NCBI GenBank assembly: GCA_910579335.1
Contig: CAJTUQ010000010.1
Coordinates: 37,083 to 45,774 of the forward strand
Direction: 5' to 3'
DNA length: 8,692 nucleotides
Origin: an uncultured Dorea sp.
Lineage (GTDB): Bacteria; Bacillota; Clostridia; Lachnospirales; Lachnospiraceae
Shown: piece after piece, positions 1 through 6,940 of the stretch
Position numbering within the stretch: the stretch's first letter is position 1
Layout: every line of letters starts with the position of its first letter
Notes under the pieces: generated by a model
Seen by the model: only the letters and a program-made list of their open reading frames with translations
Told to the model about the DNA's origin: nothing
Databases searched by the model: none
Made by a program: the position numbers and the translations under genes

Positions 1-1
1 T

Positions 2-292
2 ACAGAGCTTGCGAACATGCTGCCCGGCGAGAACACCCTTCTGCGCCTTCTTCTTTTGTCCGGACTGGAAATCACCAACGGGATTACCCTGCTCTGCCAG
101 TCAGGCCTGGCAAAAGAAACCATCTGCATCCTGTGCCTTTTCGAGACGTCCTTCGGCGGTCTGTGCGCTGCGGCTCAGACTGCCTCTATGATAAAAGGAA
201 CCGGCATCCGCGTATCTTCCTATCTAATAAAAAAACTGGCTACCGCCCTGGTAACCAGCCTGCTTGCATTTCTATATTTTTATCTGCTCTGA
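2..292 (+). CDS. ylbJ: YlbJ sporulation integral membrane protein, C-terminal part (cut by window edge)
   Basis: The frame is open from the window edge and gives about 96 residues ending in TGA at 290-292. Visible features are a conserved stretch 'GLEITNGITLL', then 'TSFGGLCAAAQTASMI', then a hydrophobic C-terminal helix ending 'LLAFLYFYLL'. This is the C-terminal half of the nucleoside-recognition/gate-like membrane domain found in YlbJ. In Bacillus subtilis YlbJ is a sigma-E-dependent mother-cell membrane protein needed for heat-resistant spores; its transported substrate, if any, is unknown. The gene converges on the coiled-coil gene that ends at 333, with about 40 bp between them and no convincing terminator there. 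In B. subtilis ylbH-ylbI-ylbJ are co-directional; here the ylbJ strand is flipped. The identification is from residue patterns only, and the N-terminal half is outside the window. Confidence 0.8.
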   Translation, partial: TELANMLPGENTLLRLLLLSGLEITNGITLLCQSGLAKETICILCLFETSFGGLCAAAQTASMIKGTGIRVSSYLIKKLATALVTSLLAFLYFYLL

Positions 293-332
293 ACCCTGTA
301 TCTTCTCTCTTTCCTTCGGGCCGTCCGGACAC

Positions 333-965
333 TTACATCATCGGCTCATCATCAAAATCAAAAGCCGGCTCCAGCATGTCAGGGCCGCTCTCGCCATACC
401 CTGTATCGAGGCTTCTTTGCGACTGCTCCGGAACCTCAAGCTCCGCGCGGTTATTGTGCACCATGTCATAACACTCCTGAAGAGAGTTTACCAAACCGTC
501 ATACTTGGCAGTATAGCTGTCAAGCGTATGCCCGATAATGCTCTCTGCATTGGCAAGCAGATCATCGGTATACTGAATCGCCCCGATGCGGATGTCATTG
601 GCGTCATTGGCCGCATTATCAAGAATCTGCTGCGCCTGTTCTGTAGCCGCCGTTACGATTTCATTCGCCTGCGCATATGCCTGCTGCATAATTTCATGCT
701 CGCTTACCAGCTCATTTGTATGAATCTGCGCCTCTTCAATCATGCCGTCCGCCTTCGCCTGCGCATCCGCCAGAATCGCATCTTTATTTGCGATTATTTT
801 CTGATACCTTTTAATCTCATCCGGCGTCTTCATGCGCAGCTCCCTAAGAAGCTCGTCAATCTGGTCTTTATTTACAATAATTTTGGATGTAGACAGCGGC
901 TGGAACTTACAGCTGTCGATATACTCCTCAATCTCTTCTATAATCTGTTCAATACGGCTGCTCAT
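333..965 (-). CDS. DivIVA-like coiled-coil protein (often labelled 'ATPase' / V-type ATPase subunit H-like)
   Basis: A 210-residue soluble protein with no signal peptide or membrane segment. Residues 1-45 form an acidic helical start ('RIEQIIEEIEEYIDSC') with 'NKDQIDELLRELRMKTPDEI' around 33-51. Residues about 50-170 are Ala/Gln/Glu/Asp-rich with heptad-like spacing, consistent with a long coiled coil. The tail (about 175-210) is acidic, Pro/Gly-containing and probably disordered. This organisation resembles DivIVA/GpsB-type or YlbF-region coiled-coil proteins. I see no Walker motif, so an 'ATPase' label would be misleading. The ATG at 963-965 overlaps the coaD TGA as ATGA, which implies translational coupling, and GGAGAG lies upstream inside coaD. 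It is the last gene of the rsmD-coaD operon. The function is not known; a role in cell division or envelope organisation is only an inference from the coiled-coil form. Confidence 0.75.
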   Translation of the reverse strand: MSSRIEQIIEEIEEYIDSCKFQPLSTSKIIVNKDQIDELLRELRMKTPDEIKRYQKIIANKDAILADAQAKADGMIEEAQIHTNELVSEHEIMQQAYAQANEIVTAATEQAQQILDNAANDANDIRIGAIQYTDDLLANAESIIGHTLDSYTAKYDGLVNSLQECYDMVHNNRAELEVPEQSQRSLDTGYGESGPDMLEPAFDFDDEPMM

Positions 966-1459
966 TGGTGTACACTCTCCTTTTTCTTTATTTTCTCTTG
1001 TATGCTGCGCTCTACGTTCTGCGGCACAAACTGGGAAATGTCCCCTCCAAAATATGCCACTTCCTTCACTACCGTGGAACTTAGATATGCGTATTCCAGG
1101 CTTGTCGTTAGGAATACCGTCTCCACCTTCGGTGACAGCTTGTGGTTTGTCTGCGCCATCTTCAGCTCATTTTCAAAATCGGTGATAGCCCTCAGTCCCC
1201 TGATAACCATGCCTGCGTCCATCTTCTTTGCAAAATCTATCAAAAGCCCCTCGAAAGGAACGATCTTTACATTCGACATGTTTCCCGTGACTTCCTCTAA
1301 CATTTTAACACGTTCTTCCACGGAAAACAACGGGGTTTTTGCGTTATTATTCAGCACCCCGACAATTAACTCGCCGACAAGGGCGGACGACCTTATAATA
1401 ATGTCCAAGTGTCCGTACGTGACCGGGTCAAAGCTGCCCGGATAGATTGCTCTTACCAT
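962..1459 (-). CDS. coaD: Phosphopantetheine adenylyltransferase (PPAT)
   Basis: This enzyme transfers AMP from ATP to 4'-phosphopantetheine, giving dephospho-CoA, the penultimate step of coenzyme A synthesis in the cytoplasm. The 165-residue length is normal for bacterial CoaD. Seen in the sequence: 'YPGSFDPVTYGHLDI' with the nucleotidyltransferase T-x-G-H motif at 14-17; 'IRGLRAITDFENELKMA' at 86-102, the conserved substrate/ATP-binding segment; and 'LSSTVVKEVA' at 126-135, the second nucleotide-binding motif (ISSTxx(R/K) type). I chose the ATG at 1457-1459 because AGGAG (1467-1471) lies seven bases upstream. The frame is open eight codons further, but the protein family begins at this Met. 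The start overlaps the rsmD end by 32 bp in another frame, and the stop overlaps the next ATG. The order rsmD-coaD is conserved in Firmicutes (ylbH-ylbI). Confidence 0.96.
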   Translation of the reverse strand: MVRAIYPGSFDPVTYGHLDIIIRSSALVGELIVGVLNNNAKTPLFSVEERVKMLEEVTGNMSNVKIVPFEGLLIDFAKKMDAGMVIRGLRAITDFENELKMAQTNHKLSPKVETVFLTTSLEYAYLSSTVVKEVAYFGGDISQFVPQNVERSIQEKIKKKESVHQ

Positions 1460-2021
1460 GTATTCTCTCCTGCATCCTCTCAAGGAAGATATGCTTATTT
1501 GTTTTGTATGTCTTGCTCTTCACAATAGAATATCCCAATTCTCTCACATAATCAACTTCCATGTCAAGGGACGTCTCGATAATAATAATGCCGTCTTCCC
1601 TCAAAAGTCCTGACTCTGACAAATATTCAAGCGCCCGTCTCTCCATCCCTTTCCCATAGGGCGGATCCATATAAATATAGTCGAAACTCTCACGTCCCTC
1701 CAGACGTCCCAAAGCATTCAAGGCGTCCGTCTGCATCGTCTCGGCCTGCCCGGAAAGCTTTGTATGTGCAAGGTTCTCCTTTACATATGCCATTGCCTTC
1801 GGATTTTTCTCCACAAATACAGCCCGCTTTGCCCCCCGGCTCAAAGCCTCGATTCCGATGCCGCCGCTGCCGGCAAACAAATCTAAAAACACGCAGTCAT
1901 ACAGTCCGTCTGCTATGATATTAAAAAGAGTCTCCTTAATTCGGTCGGTTGTCGGCCTCGTATCCAGCCCGTCCAAGGTTTTAAGCTGCAGCCTTCTCGC
2001 ACTTCCGGCAATTACGCGCAT
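1428..2021 (-). CDS. rsmD: 16S rRNA (guanine(966)-N(2))-methyltransferase RsmD
   Basis: SAM-dependent methyltransferase that modifies G966 of 16S rRNA (E. coli numbering) on the small subunit. It has 197 residues with the start used here. Seen: the family N-terminus 'MRVIAGSARRLQLKT'; 'TRPTTDRIKETLFNI' at 21-35; the SAM-binding motif I 'LDLFAGSGGIGIEALSRGA' at 46-64; and the catalytic DPPY motif at 119-122. A further ATG is available in frame at 2037-2039. The ATG at 2019-2021 fits better because AAGGGAA (2030-2036) sits about eight bases upstream and the family begins MRVIAG. A strong sigma-A promoter lies at 2080-2108. It is the first gene of the operon with coaD and the coiled-coil gene, and it overlaps coaD by 32 bp. 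Confidence 0.95.
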   Translation of the reverse strand: MRVIAGSARRLQLKTLDGLDTRPTTDRIKETLFNIIADGLYDCVFLDLFAGSGGIGIEALSRGAKRAVFVEKNPKAMAYVKENLAHTKLSGQAETMQTDALNALGRLEGRESFDYIYMDPPYGKGMERRALEYLSESGLLREDGIIIIETSLDMEVDYVRELGYSIVKSKTYKTNKHIFLERMQERIHGKSNLSGQL

Positions 2022-2079
2022 GATAAACGTTCCCTTCATTCTTAAATTTATATGGCACTAATTATGATATTTCCCGTAC

Positions 2080-2108
2080 ATTATAAATACAGAGCAAAGA
2101 AATGTCAA
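2080..2108 (-). promoter_or_regulatory. Consensus sigma-A promoter for rsmD-coaD operon
   Basis: On the minus strand TTGACA (2103-2108) is followed by a 17-bp spacer and TATAAT (2080-2085). Both hexamers match the vegetative consensus exactly. It lies about 60 bp upstream of the rsmD start in an AT-rich gap (2040-2127) that holds no other feature I can support. A strong promoter implies constitutive expression of rsmD, coaD and the coiled-coil gene. Confidence 0.88.
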
Positions 2109-2127
2109 ATACTGTCGGGATATTTGA

Positions 2128-2781
2128 GCCAACTATTTTATAATTTTCAATCTAGAGGCAGCACTGCCGGCGCCAAGTATTGAGGCCGCTCCAAAAAAAG
2201 TCGGAAAAACTGCCGTTTCTTCCTCAAAAGCTGCTGGCATGAACCAGATTCATGTCAAGTGGAAAAAAGTGAAAAATGCAAAAGGGTACCAGCTCATGGT
2301 GGCAAAGAACAAAAAGTTCAATAAGGCCCGGAAATCTTACAAGGTGAGCGGTACTTCAAAAACTGTCACAAAGCTTTCCGCCGGGACTAAGTATTATGTG
2401 CGCGTCAGGGCTTATGAAAAGGCCGACAAAAAGACCGTTTACGGCAAGTGGAGCAAGGCCAGAACCGTCAGGACCATCAAAAAACACAAACATAAGTGGA
2501 AAACAGAGACAAGCAGCAAGCGGGTTCTCGTCTATAACATGGTTCCGTTCAGCCAGGCGGACGGGCCAAACGGTGTAGGTTCAGATAATTATTTGCGTAA
2601 ATATAGATGTATGTGTAATCTGTCTTTTACCGAAAAATTCGACCATCTGGATACATGCAGCGCTGGAACTTACAATGATTGGGTTCTTATAAATAGTATT
2701 TATCACAAATCCACAAGCTACTACACGACGCAAAATACAACAACCAACAAATGCTCCGTCTGCGGTGCGGCGAAATTTTGA
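2128..2781 (+). pseudogene. 5'-truncated fibronectin type III domain protein (surface/secreted protein remnant)
   Basis: The first ATG of this frame is at 2239 (180 residues to the TGA), but coding-like sequence continues upstream with no break to a stop at 2125-2127. The upstream residues include 'PKKVGKTAVSSSKAAG', which is the first strand of the Fn3 domain. So 2239 lies inside the domain, and it has no ribosome binding site. One Fn3 domain runs from about 2191 to 2487, with typical Lachnospiraceae cell-surface motifs: 'VKWKKVKNAKGYQLMV', 'TKYYVRVRAYEKADKKTVYG', 'KWSKARTV'. From Met2239 residue 83 the tail has 'HKHKW' and cysteines at 124, 126, 140, 172 and 175, ending 'CSVCGAAKF'. Such domains usually end large secreted proteins. 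Signal peptide, N-terminal domains, promoter and RBS are all missing, so I read it as a C-terminal fragment. It could still be a short expressed gene from 2239. It is the only complete plus-strand unit here and converges on the SASP gene. Confidence 0.65.
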
Positions 2782-2816
2782 ATATGTAAAATCCTTTATG
2801 ACCCCTGCACCTTAAT

Positions 2817-2860
2817 AAAAAGCGCCCGACGGATTTCTCATATCCGCCAGGCGCTTTTTT
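2817..2860. terminator. Bidirectional intrinsic terminator between Fn3 fragment and SASP gene
   Basis: An inverted repeat has arms 2817-2834 and 2842-2859 with a 7-nt loop. It makes 18 positions with two mismatches and a strong GCGCC/GGCGC core. A-runs at the left edge and T-runs at the right edge give a U-tract in either direction, so it can end transcription from both converging genes. The full stem with U-tracts supports a real terminator even though the plus-strand gene looks degraded. Confidence 0.9.
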
Positions 2861-2868
2861 CTCAAATG

Positions 2869-3075
2869 TTATTTACCAGCCATCTGCTTTTCCTGCTGCT
2901 CGATCATTTTCTTAACCATATATCCGCCTACAGAACCATTCTGTCTGGATGTCAGGTCCCCGTTGTAACCCTCTGACAACGGTACTCCAAGTTCGCTTGC
3001 AACCTCATATTTGAATTTGTCAAGTGCGCCCTTTGCTTCAGGTACGGCTGTTCTGTTAGATGAACGATTTGCCAT
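2869..3075 (-). CDS. Alpha/beta-type small acid-soluble spore protein (SASP)
   Basis: A DNA-binding protein of the spore core. Family members coat spore DNA in an A-like form, protect it from UV, heat and chemicals, and are degraded at germination to supply amino acids. At 68 residues it has the normal length. Seen: 'KFKYEVASELGVPL' at 20-33, which carries the E-V/I-A-x-E germination-protease (GPR) cleavage site after Glu24; and the second conserved block 'GYNGDLTSRQNGSVGGYMVKKM' split across 36-57, with the Gly-rich turn and Lys pair that contact DNA. The start ATG at 3073-3075 follows a very strong AAGGAGGAG site. It is probably forespore-expressed; a sigma-G-like promoter is listed separately. 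It ends in the bidirectional terminator. Confidence 0.96.
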   Translation of the reverse strand: MANRSSNRTAVPEAKGALDKFKYEVASELGVPLSEGYNGDLTSRQNGSVGGYMVKKMIEQQEKQMAGK

Positions 3076-3127
3076 TTTTACTCTCCTCCTTTTTGTAACT
3101 TTGTAACTTTTTGTTTTGTTACAACCA

Positions 3128-3156
3128 TAGTATATGGAGGAATTAGATTATTACAC
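3128..3156 (-). promoter_or_regulatory. Candidate sigma-G promoter for the SASP gene
   Basis: On the minus strand GTGTA (3152-3156), a 17-bp spacer, then TATACTA (3128-3134). Against the known sigma-G consensus (GHATR, 17-18 bp, CATNHTA) the -35 matches 4 of 5 and the -10 matches 6 of 7. The location, about 50 bp upstream of a SASP gene, is where a sigma-G promoter is expected. The -35 box lies inside the last codons of the recG tail. The match is imperfect, so this is tentative. Confidence 0.45.
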
Positions 3157-5123
3157 TAGAAGGTTCTTCATATTTTGGAAGTTTTTTCAACCATTCATGT
3201 TTCGTTTTTAAAAGCCAGTCCGCCGCCTCATTCGCCTGCTGCAAAAGCTTGGCATCCTGATAAATATCCGCAATTTTAAAATTCATAAGACCGCTCTGTC
3301 GGATGCCGAACAAATCGCCCGGCCCGCGGAGCCTAAGATCCTCGCTTTGTCTCCTTTGCTTTGCTGGCGCTCATAAAGATACAGTAAGACTGGTGTTTCC
3401 CGCGTCCTACCCGGCCGCGGAGCTGGTGGAGCTGGGCAAGCCCGAAACGCTCCGCATTTTCAATCAGCATCACTGTCGCATTCGGAACATCGATGCCGAC
3501 TTCTACAACCGTCGTAGAAACCAGGACATGACTTATTTTCATTGAAAATCTGTCCATCACGGCGTCCTTTTCCTTCTGCCGCATCTTTCCGTGCAGGAAA
3601 TCCACCACAACATCCTCCCCCAGCTCAGCCTGAAGAGTCGCTGCGTAATCCGTCACATTTTCCACCTCAAGATGTTCGCTTTCCTCTACCATCGGACAGA
3701 TGACGTAGCACTGACGCCCCTGTGCAATCTGCTTTTTCATAAACGAATACGCCGTCTTCCGGAAGCCTGTATCCACCACGCAGTTCTTTATCGGCAGACG
3801 GTTCGCCGGCAGCTCGTCAATAACCGAAATATCCAGATCCCCATACAAAATAATCGCCAGCGTCCTCGGTATCGGAGTCGCGCTCATAACGAGCACATGC
3901 GGCATCCCGCCTTTTTCTGCGAAAATTTCCCTCTGCCTGACGCCGAACCTATGCTGCTCATCTGTAATAACAAGAGCCAGATTATCATAATTCACCGCAT
4001 TCTGGATTAGTGCATGCGTACCTACGATAATTTTGGCCAGTCCGCATTCAATTCTGTCATATGCCCTGCGCTTTTCCTTTGCCGTCATGGAGCCGGTTAA
4101 AAGCACTGTCTTTATCGGAATCCCATATTCTTCAAAAAGCCCTGTGATTAATTCATAGTGCTGTCTTGCCAATACCTCCGTAGGCGCCATCATCGCCCCC
4201 TGATATCCGTTTAACGCCGCATTCATCAAGGCAAGCACGGCGACAATTGTCTTTCCCGAACCCACGTCTCCCTGTATTAAACGCGCCATAACCGTATCAG
4301 ACGCCAAATTCTTAGCAATCTCTTTCCACACCTTCTTCTGGGCTTTCGTGAGCGTAAAAGGAAGGCTGCCGATAAACCTTAAAACTTCCGGATGGACGTC
4401 CATCACATATTCATTTTTCAGCTTTTCACTGCCGTCCTTTAGCTTTCTAAGAGCCAGGATAAACTCTAGAAATTCTTCAAATACCAGCCTGTTTCTCGAA
4501 TGAAAAAACACTTCCTTATCCTCCGGAAAATGGATCCCCCGCAGTGCATAGTTATATTCGGCAAGCCCGTATTTCATTCTTATTTCATCAGGAAGAGTCT
4601 CTGACGACAGCTCAAGATTGTCAAATACCTGCTTTACTGCCTTTATGACCGCATTGTTCGTAAGCCCCGCCGTAAGAGGATATACCGGCTGTAATGTATG
4701 AAGCTTTTCCTCATACTTTTCAGGCGGATAAAAAATTTCCGGATGTTCCATGACAATCCTGCCTTTTCTGTTGACAATACGCCCCCGCAGGGTAACTGTC
4801 CCGCCTCTTGCAAAGGTATTCCTAAGAAACGGCATCCGGAACCAGACGGCGCAAAGCGTCCCGGTCAAGTCCTTTACATGGAGCGAAACGACTTGCATTT
4901 TTGCGTTTCCTGAAACTTGGACTTTCCCGAAAATCACCCCCGTCACAGTCATCGTCCTTCCTTCTTCAAGGCCGCTGACAGGAACCGCTTCTTCATAGAC
5001 GTCATAGCCTCTTGGATAACAGCGTATCAAATCCCCCGCCGTATAAATTCCGATTTTGTGAAAAAGTTTTTCCGTCTTCTCACCAATTCCTTTTATTTCT
5101 TTAATCTTTGTAGCTTCTATCAT
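3143..5123 (-). pseudogene. recG: ATP-dependent DNA helicase RecG, frameshifted near the 3' end
   Basis: RecG unwinds and regresses stalled replication forks and branch-migrates Holliday junctions. The first frame gives 596 residues (5123 to 3333): N-terminal helix-hairpin start 'IKEIKGIGEKTEKLF'; wedge OB-fold about 45-135; Walker A GDVGSGKT at 285-292; DEQH at 388-391; SATPIPRT at 414-421; motif VI QLRGRVGRG at 567-575. It then reads 'SASKAKETK' and stops after three aberrant residues (RGS). The expected C-terminus resumes at 3343 in another frame, starting 'EDLRLRGPGDLFGIRQSG' and running 66 residues to TAA at 3143-3145. Compared with the family, about 17 residues of the TRG motif region (the 'ERL..L..SNDGF.IAS' stretch) are missing. 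That corresponds to about 50 nt, not a multiple of three. The start ATG at 5121-5123 follows a modest AGGGAAG site. It could also be an assembly error. Confidence 0.85.
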
Positions 5124-5148
5124 AATGCTTCCCTATTATATTCCTGCT

Positions 5149-5177
5149 AAAAAAGAGGACATTTTCTGCCCTCTTTT
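5149..5177 (-). terminator. Intrinsic terminator downstream of fakA
   Basis: On the minus strand a 10-bp stem (arms 5168-5177 and 5151-5160, one G-U pair) with a 7-nt loop ends in CCTCTTTTTT, giving a run of six Ts that overlaps the stem. It sits 57 bp past the fakA stop and 25 bp before the recG start. It probably separates the two genes or attenuates readthrough into recG. I found no convincing sigma-A promoter of full quality between fakA and recG, so recG may depend on readthrough. The 5124-5234 gap holds nothing else I can support. Confidence 0.75.
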
Positions 5178-5234
5178 CCTTCTCTTAGAATCAGTCAATC
5201 TCAATATACGGCTCTATTTCATCCGCCGCCCTGT

Positions 5235-6920
5235 CTACTCTACCGCCAGAACATAATAGTAAATCGGCTGTCCGCCAAAGTGTGCGTCCACATCCATGTC
5301 CGGATATGTCTCTTCAATTCTGGCAACAAAATCCTGTGCGTCCTTTTCGCTGACTTCCTCTCCGTAATAGAGACTGATAAGCTCCGAATCCTCGTCCACA
5401 AGTGCGCCCAAAAGCTCAAGCGCCGTATCCTCCACGTTCTTGCCTACCGCAAGTATTCCCTTGTCGCCGATACCCATGATATCGCCCTCATGAATCTCCT
5501 TGTCGTCAATATGGGTATCCCGCACTGCGTAAGTCACCTGTCCGGTCTTTACATGCTGTATCTCTTCCAGCATTGTCTCCTCGTTGGTTTTGGCGTCTTC
5601 ATCCGCCATGTAATTGATGATTGCAGTAATCCCCTGAGGAACCGTCTTTGTCGGAATTACGATGATTTCTTTATCCTCCACAAGCGCTTTCGCCTGATTT
5701 GCAGCAAGTACGATGTTTTTATTGTTCGGAAGGATAAAGATAGAGTCCGCATTTACCTTATCAATCGCATTCAGCATATCCTCGGTGCTTGGATTCATCG
5801 TCTGTCCGCCCTCTATAATATAATCCGCTCCAAGCTCCTTAAAAATACCGTTGATTCCCTCCCCGATTGACACCGTAATAAAGCCTATCGGCTTTCTCGG
5901 CTCATCATTCTTTTTTTCTTTCTGAATCTCTTCATCTTTCGCCGCCTGTTCTTTAGCAACCTTCTGCGCATCACGAATCAGCTTTTCCTGATGCTCCTCC
6001 CGCATATTGTCAATCTTCATACGGGAAAGCTGTCCGTATCCCAAAGCTTTCTGGATAGCAAGACCCGGATCATTGGTATGGACATGTATTTTCACTACGT
6101 CGTCGTCAGCTACGCACACGATGGAATCACCAATAGAGGAAAGAAAAGCCTTAAATTCCTTCTCCTGTTCCTCTGTAAACTCTTTTTCCACAAGTATAAT
6201 AAATTCCGTGCAATAGCCGAACTTGATATCGGCCTCTTCCTGTGCCGCCGCCTTCATAACGTCAGGTTTTACACTCGGAGCGATCTCAGAATAGTCGATT
6301 TCTTTTCCAAGAAATGCGTCATAGGCGCCCTTGATTACTTCCAGCAGCCCTTGTCCGCCGGAATCCACAACTCCCGCTTCCTTGAGCACAGGCAGCATCT
6401 CCGGCGTCTTTTCAAGCACTTCCTCCGCATATTTGATAACGGCCGGAAGAAACACCTCCAAATCATCTGTCTCCTGCGCCATCTCTGCCGCTTTCTCCGC
6501 AATCCCGCTCGCAACCGTAAGAATGGTTCCCTCTTTCGGCTTCATAACCGCTTTGTATGCCGTCTCTCTCGCCCTGCTGCATGCAGCGGCAAGTCCCGCC
6601 GCATCTATCTCGCTCTCCTCTCGAATCGACTTCGTAAATCCACGTAAAAGCTGTGAGAGAATAACGCCCGAATTTCCTCTGGCGCCCCTCAGTGACCCGG
6701 ACGAAATAGCCTTAGCCAAATCCTTCATCGTCGGTTTGTCAAGTGCCGCGACTTCTTTTGCCGCAGCCATAATCGTGAGCGACATGTTCGTTCCGGTATC
6801 ACCGTCCGGCACCGGAAATACATTCAGCTCATTGATAATTTCTTTTTTTGCCTCGATATTGTGCGCGCCTGCCAGAAACATCTTTGCAAGCGTCTCCACA
6901 TTGATAGATTTTACCGCCAC
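5235..6920 (-). CDS. fakA: Fatty acid kinase catalytic subunit FakA (DAK2/DegV-like, YloV family)
   Basis: FakA phosphorylates fatty acids that are held by a FakB (DegV-family) partner, so that exogenous fatty acids can enter phospholipid synthesis. It has 561 residues, normal for the family. Seen: the DhaL/DAK2 kinase domain, about 1-205, with nucleotide-Mg motif 'NVFPVPDGDTGTNMS' at 33-47 (Asp39, Asp41) and 'GSLRGARGNSGVILSQ' at 75-90; a middle domain with Cys237, His279 and His281, at positions matching the zinc ligands known in S. aureus FakA; a charged linker, about 305-345, with 'KDEEIQKEKKNDEPRK'; and a C-terminal FakB-interacting domain ending 'QPIYYYVLAVE'. The start is GTG at 6918-6920, with AGGAGG about 10 bases upstream and no better ATG. 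It follows the Asp23 gene by 20 bp, the conserved yloU-yloV arrangement. No FakB gene is in the window. Confidence 0.93.
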   Translation of the reverse strand: MAVKSINVETLAKMFLAGAHNIEAKKEIINELNVFPVPDGDTGTNMSLTIMAAAKEVAALDKPTMKDLAKAISSGSLRGARGNSGVILSQLLRGFTKSIREESEIDAAGLAAACSRARETAYKAVMKPKEGTILTVASGIAEKAAEMAQETDDLEVFLPAVIKYAEEVLEKTPEMLPVLKEAGVVDSGGQGLLEVIKGAYDAFLGKEIDYSEIAPSVKPDVMKAAAQEEADIKFGYCTEFIILVEKEFTEEQEKEFKAFLSSIGDSIVCVADDDVVKIHVHTNDPGLAIQKALGYGQLSRMKIDNMREEHQEKLIRDAQKVAKEQAAKDEEIQKEKKNDEPRKPIGFITVSIGEGINGIFKELGADYIIEGGQTMNPSTEDMLNAIDKVNADSIFILPNNKNIVLAANQAKALVEDKEIIVIPTKTVPQGITAIINYMADEDAKTNEETMLEEIQHVKTGQVTYAVRDTHIDDKEIHEGDIMGIGDKGILAVGKNVEDTALELLGALVDEDSELISLYYGEEVSEKDAQDFVARIEETYPDMDVDAHFGGQPIYYYVLAVE

Positions 6921-6940
6921 TTCTTACCTTCCTCCTTAGC

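Noticed and set aside
293..332. GTCCGGAC palindrome in the ylbJ convergent gap
   Set aside because: Too short and without a T-run; not enough for a terminator call.
264..1445. Long plus-strand ORF of 393 codons
   Set aside because: It is antisense to coaD and the coiled-coil gene, both with clear family motifs and RBSs; its translation has no recognisable motif.
3149..3343. Programmed +1 frameshift to rejoin the recG C-terminus
   Set aside because: A +1 shift would restore the frame, but about 17 conserved residues would still be missing, so deletion explains the data better.
3591..4010. Plus-strand ORF of 139 codons
   Set aside because: Shadow of recG helicase domain; composition is Cys/His/Arg-rich and no family pattern is visible.
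5133..5138. TATAAT box before recG
   Set aside because: No -35 at proper spacing and only about 10 bases to the start codon, so not listed as a promoter.
5178..5234. Acidic reading 'DEIEPYIEID' just after the fakA stop in another frame
   Set aside because: I considered a frameshifted fakA tail, but fakA already ends with the normal family C-terminus, so this is probably chance.
5280..6939. Several plus-strand ORFs of 196-218 codons
   Set aside because: All are antisense to fakA, which is fully intact and motif-rich; they lack RBSs and sensible composition.
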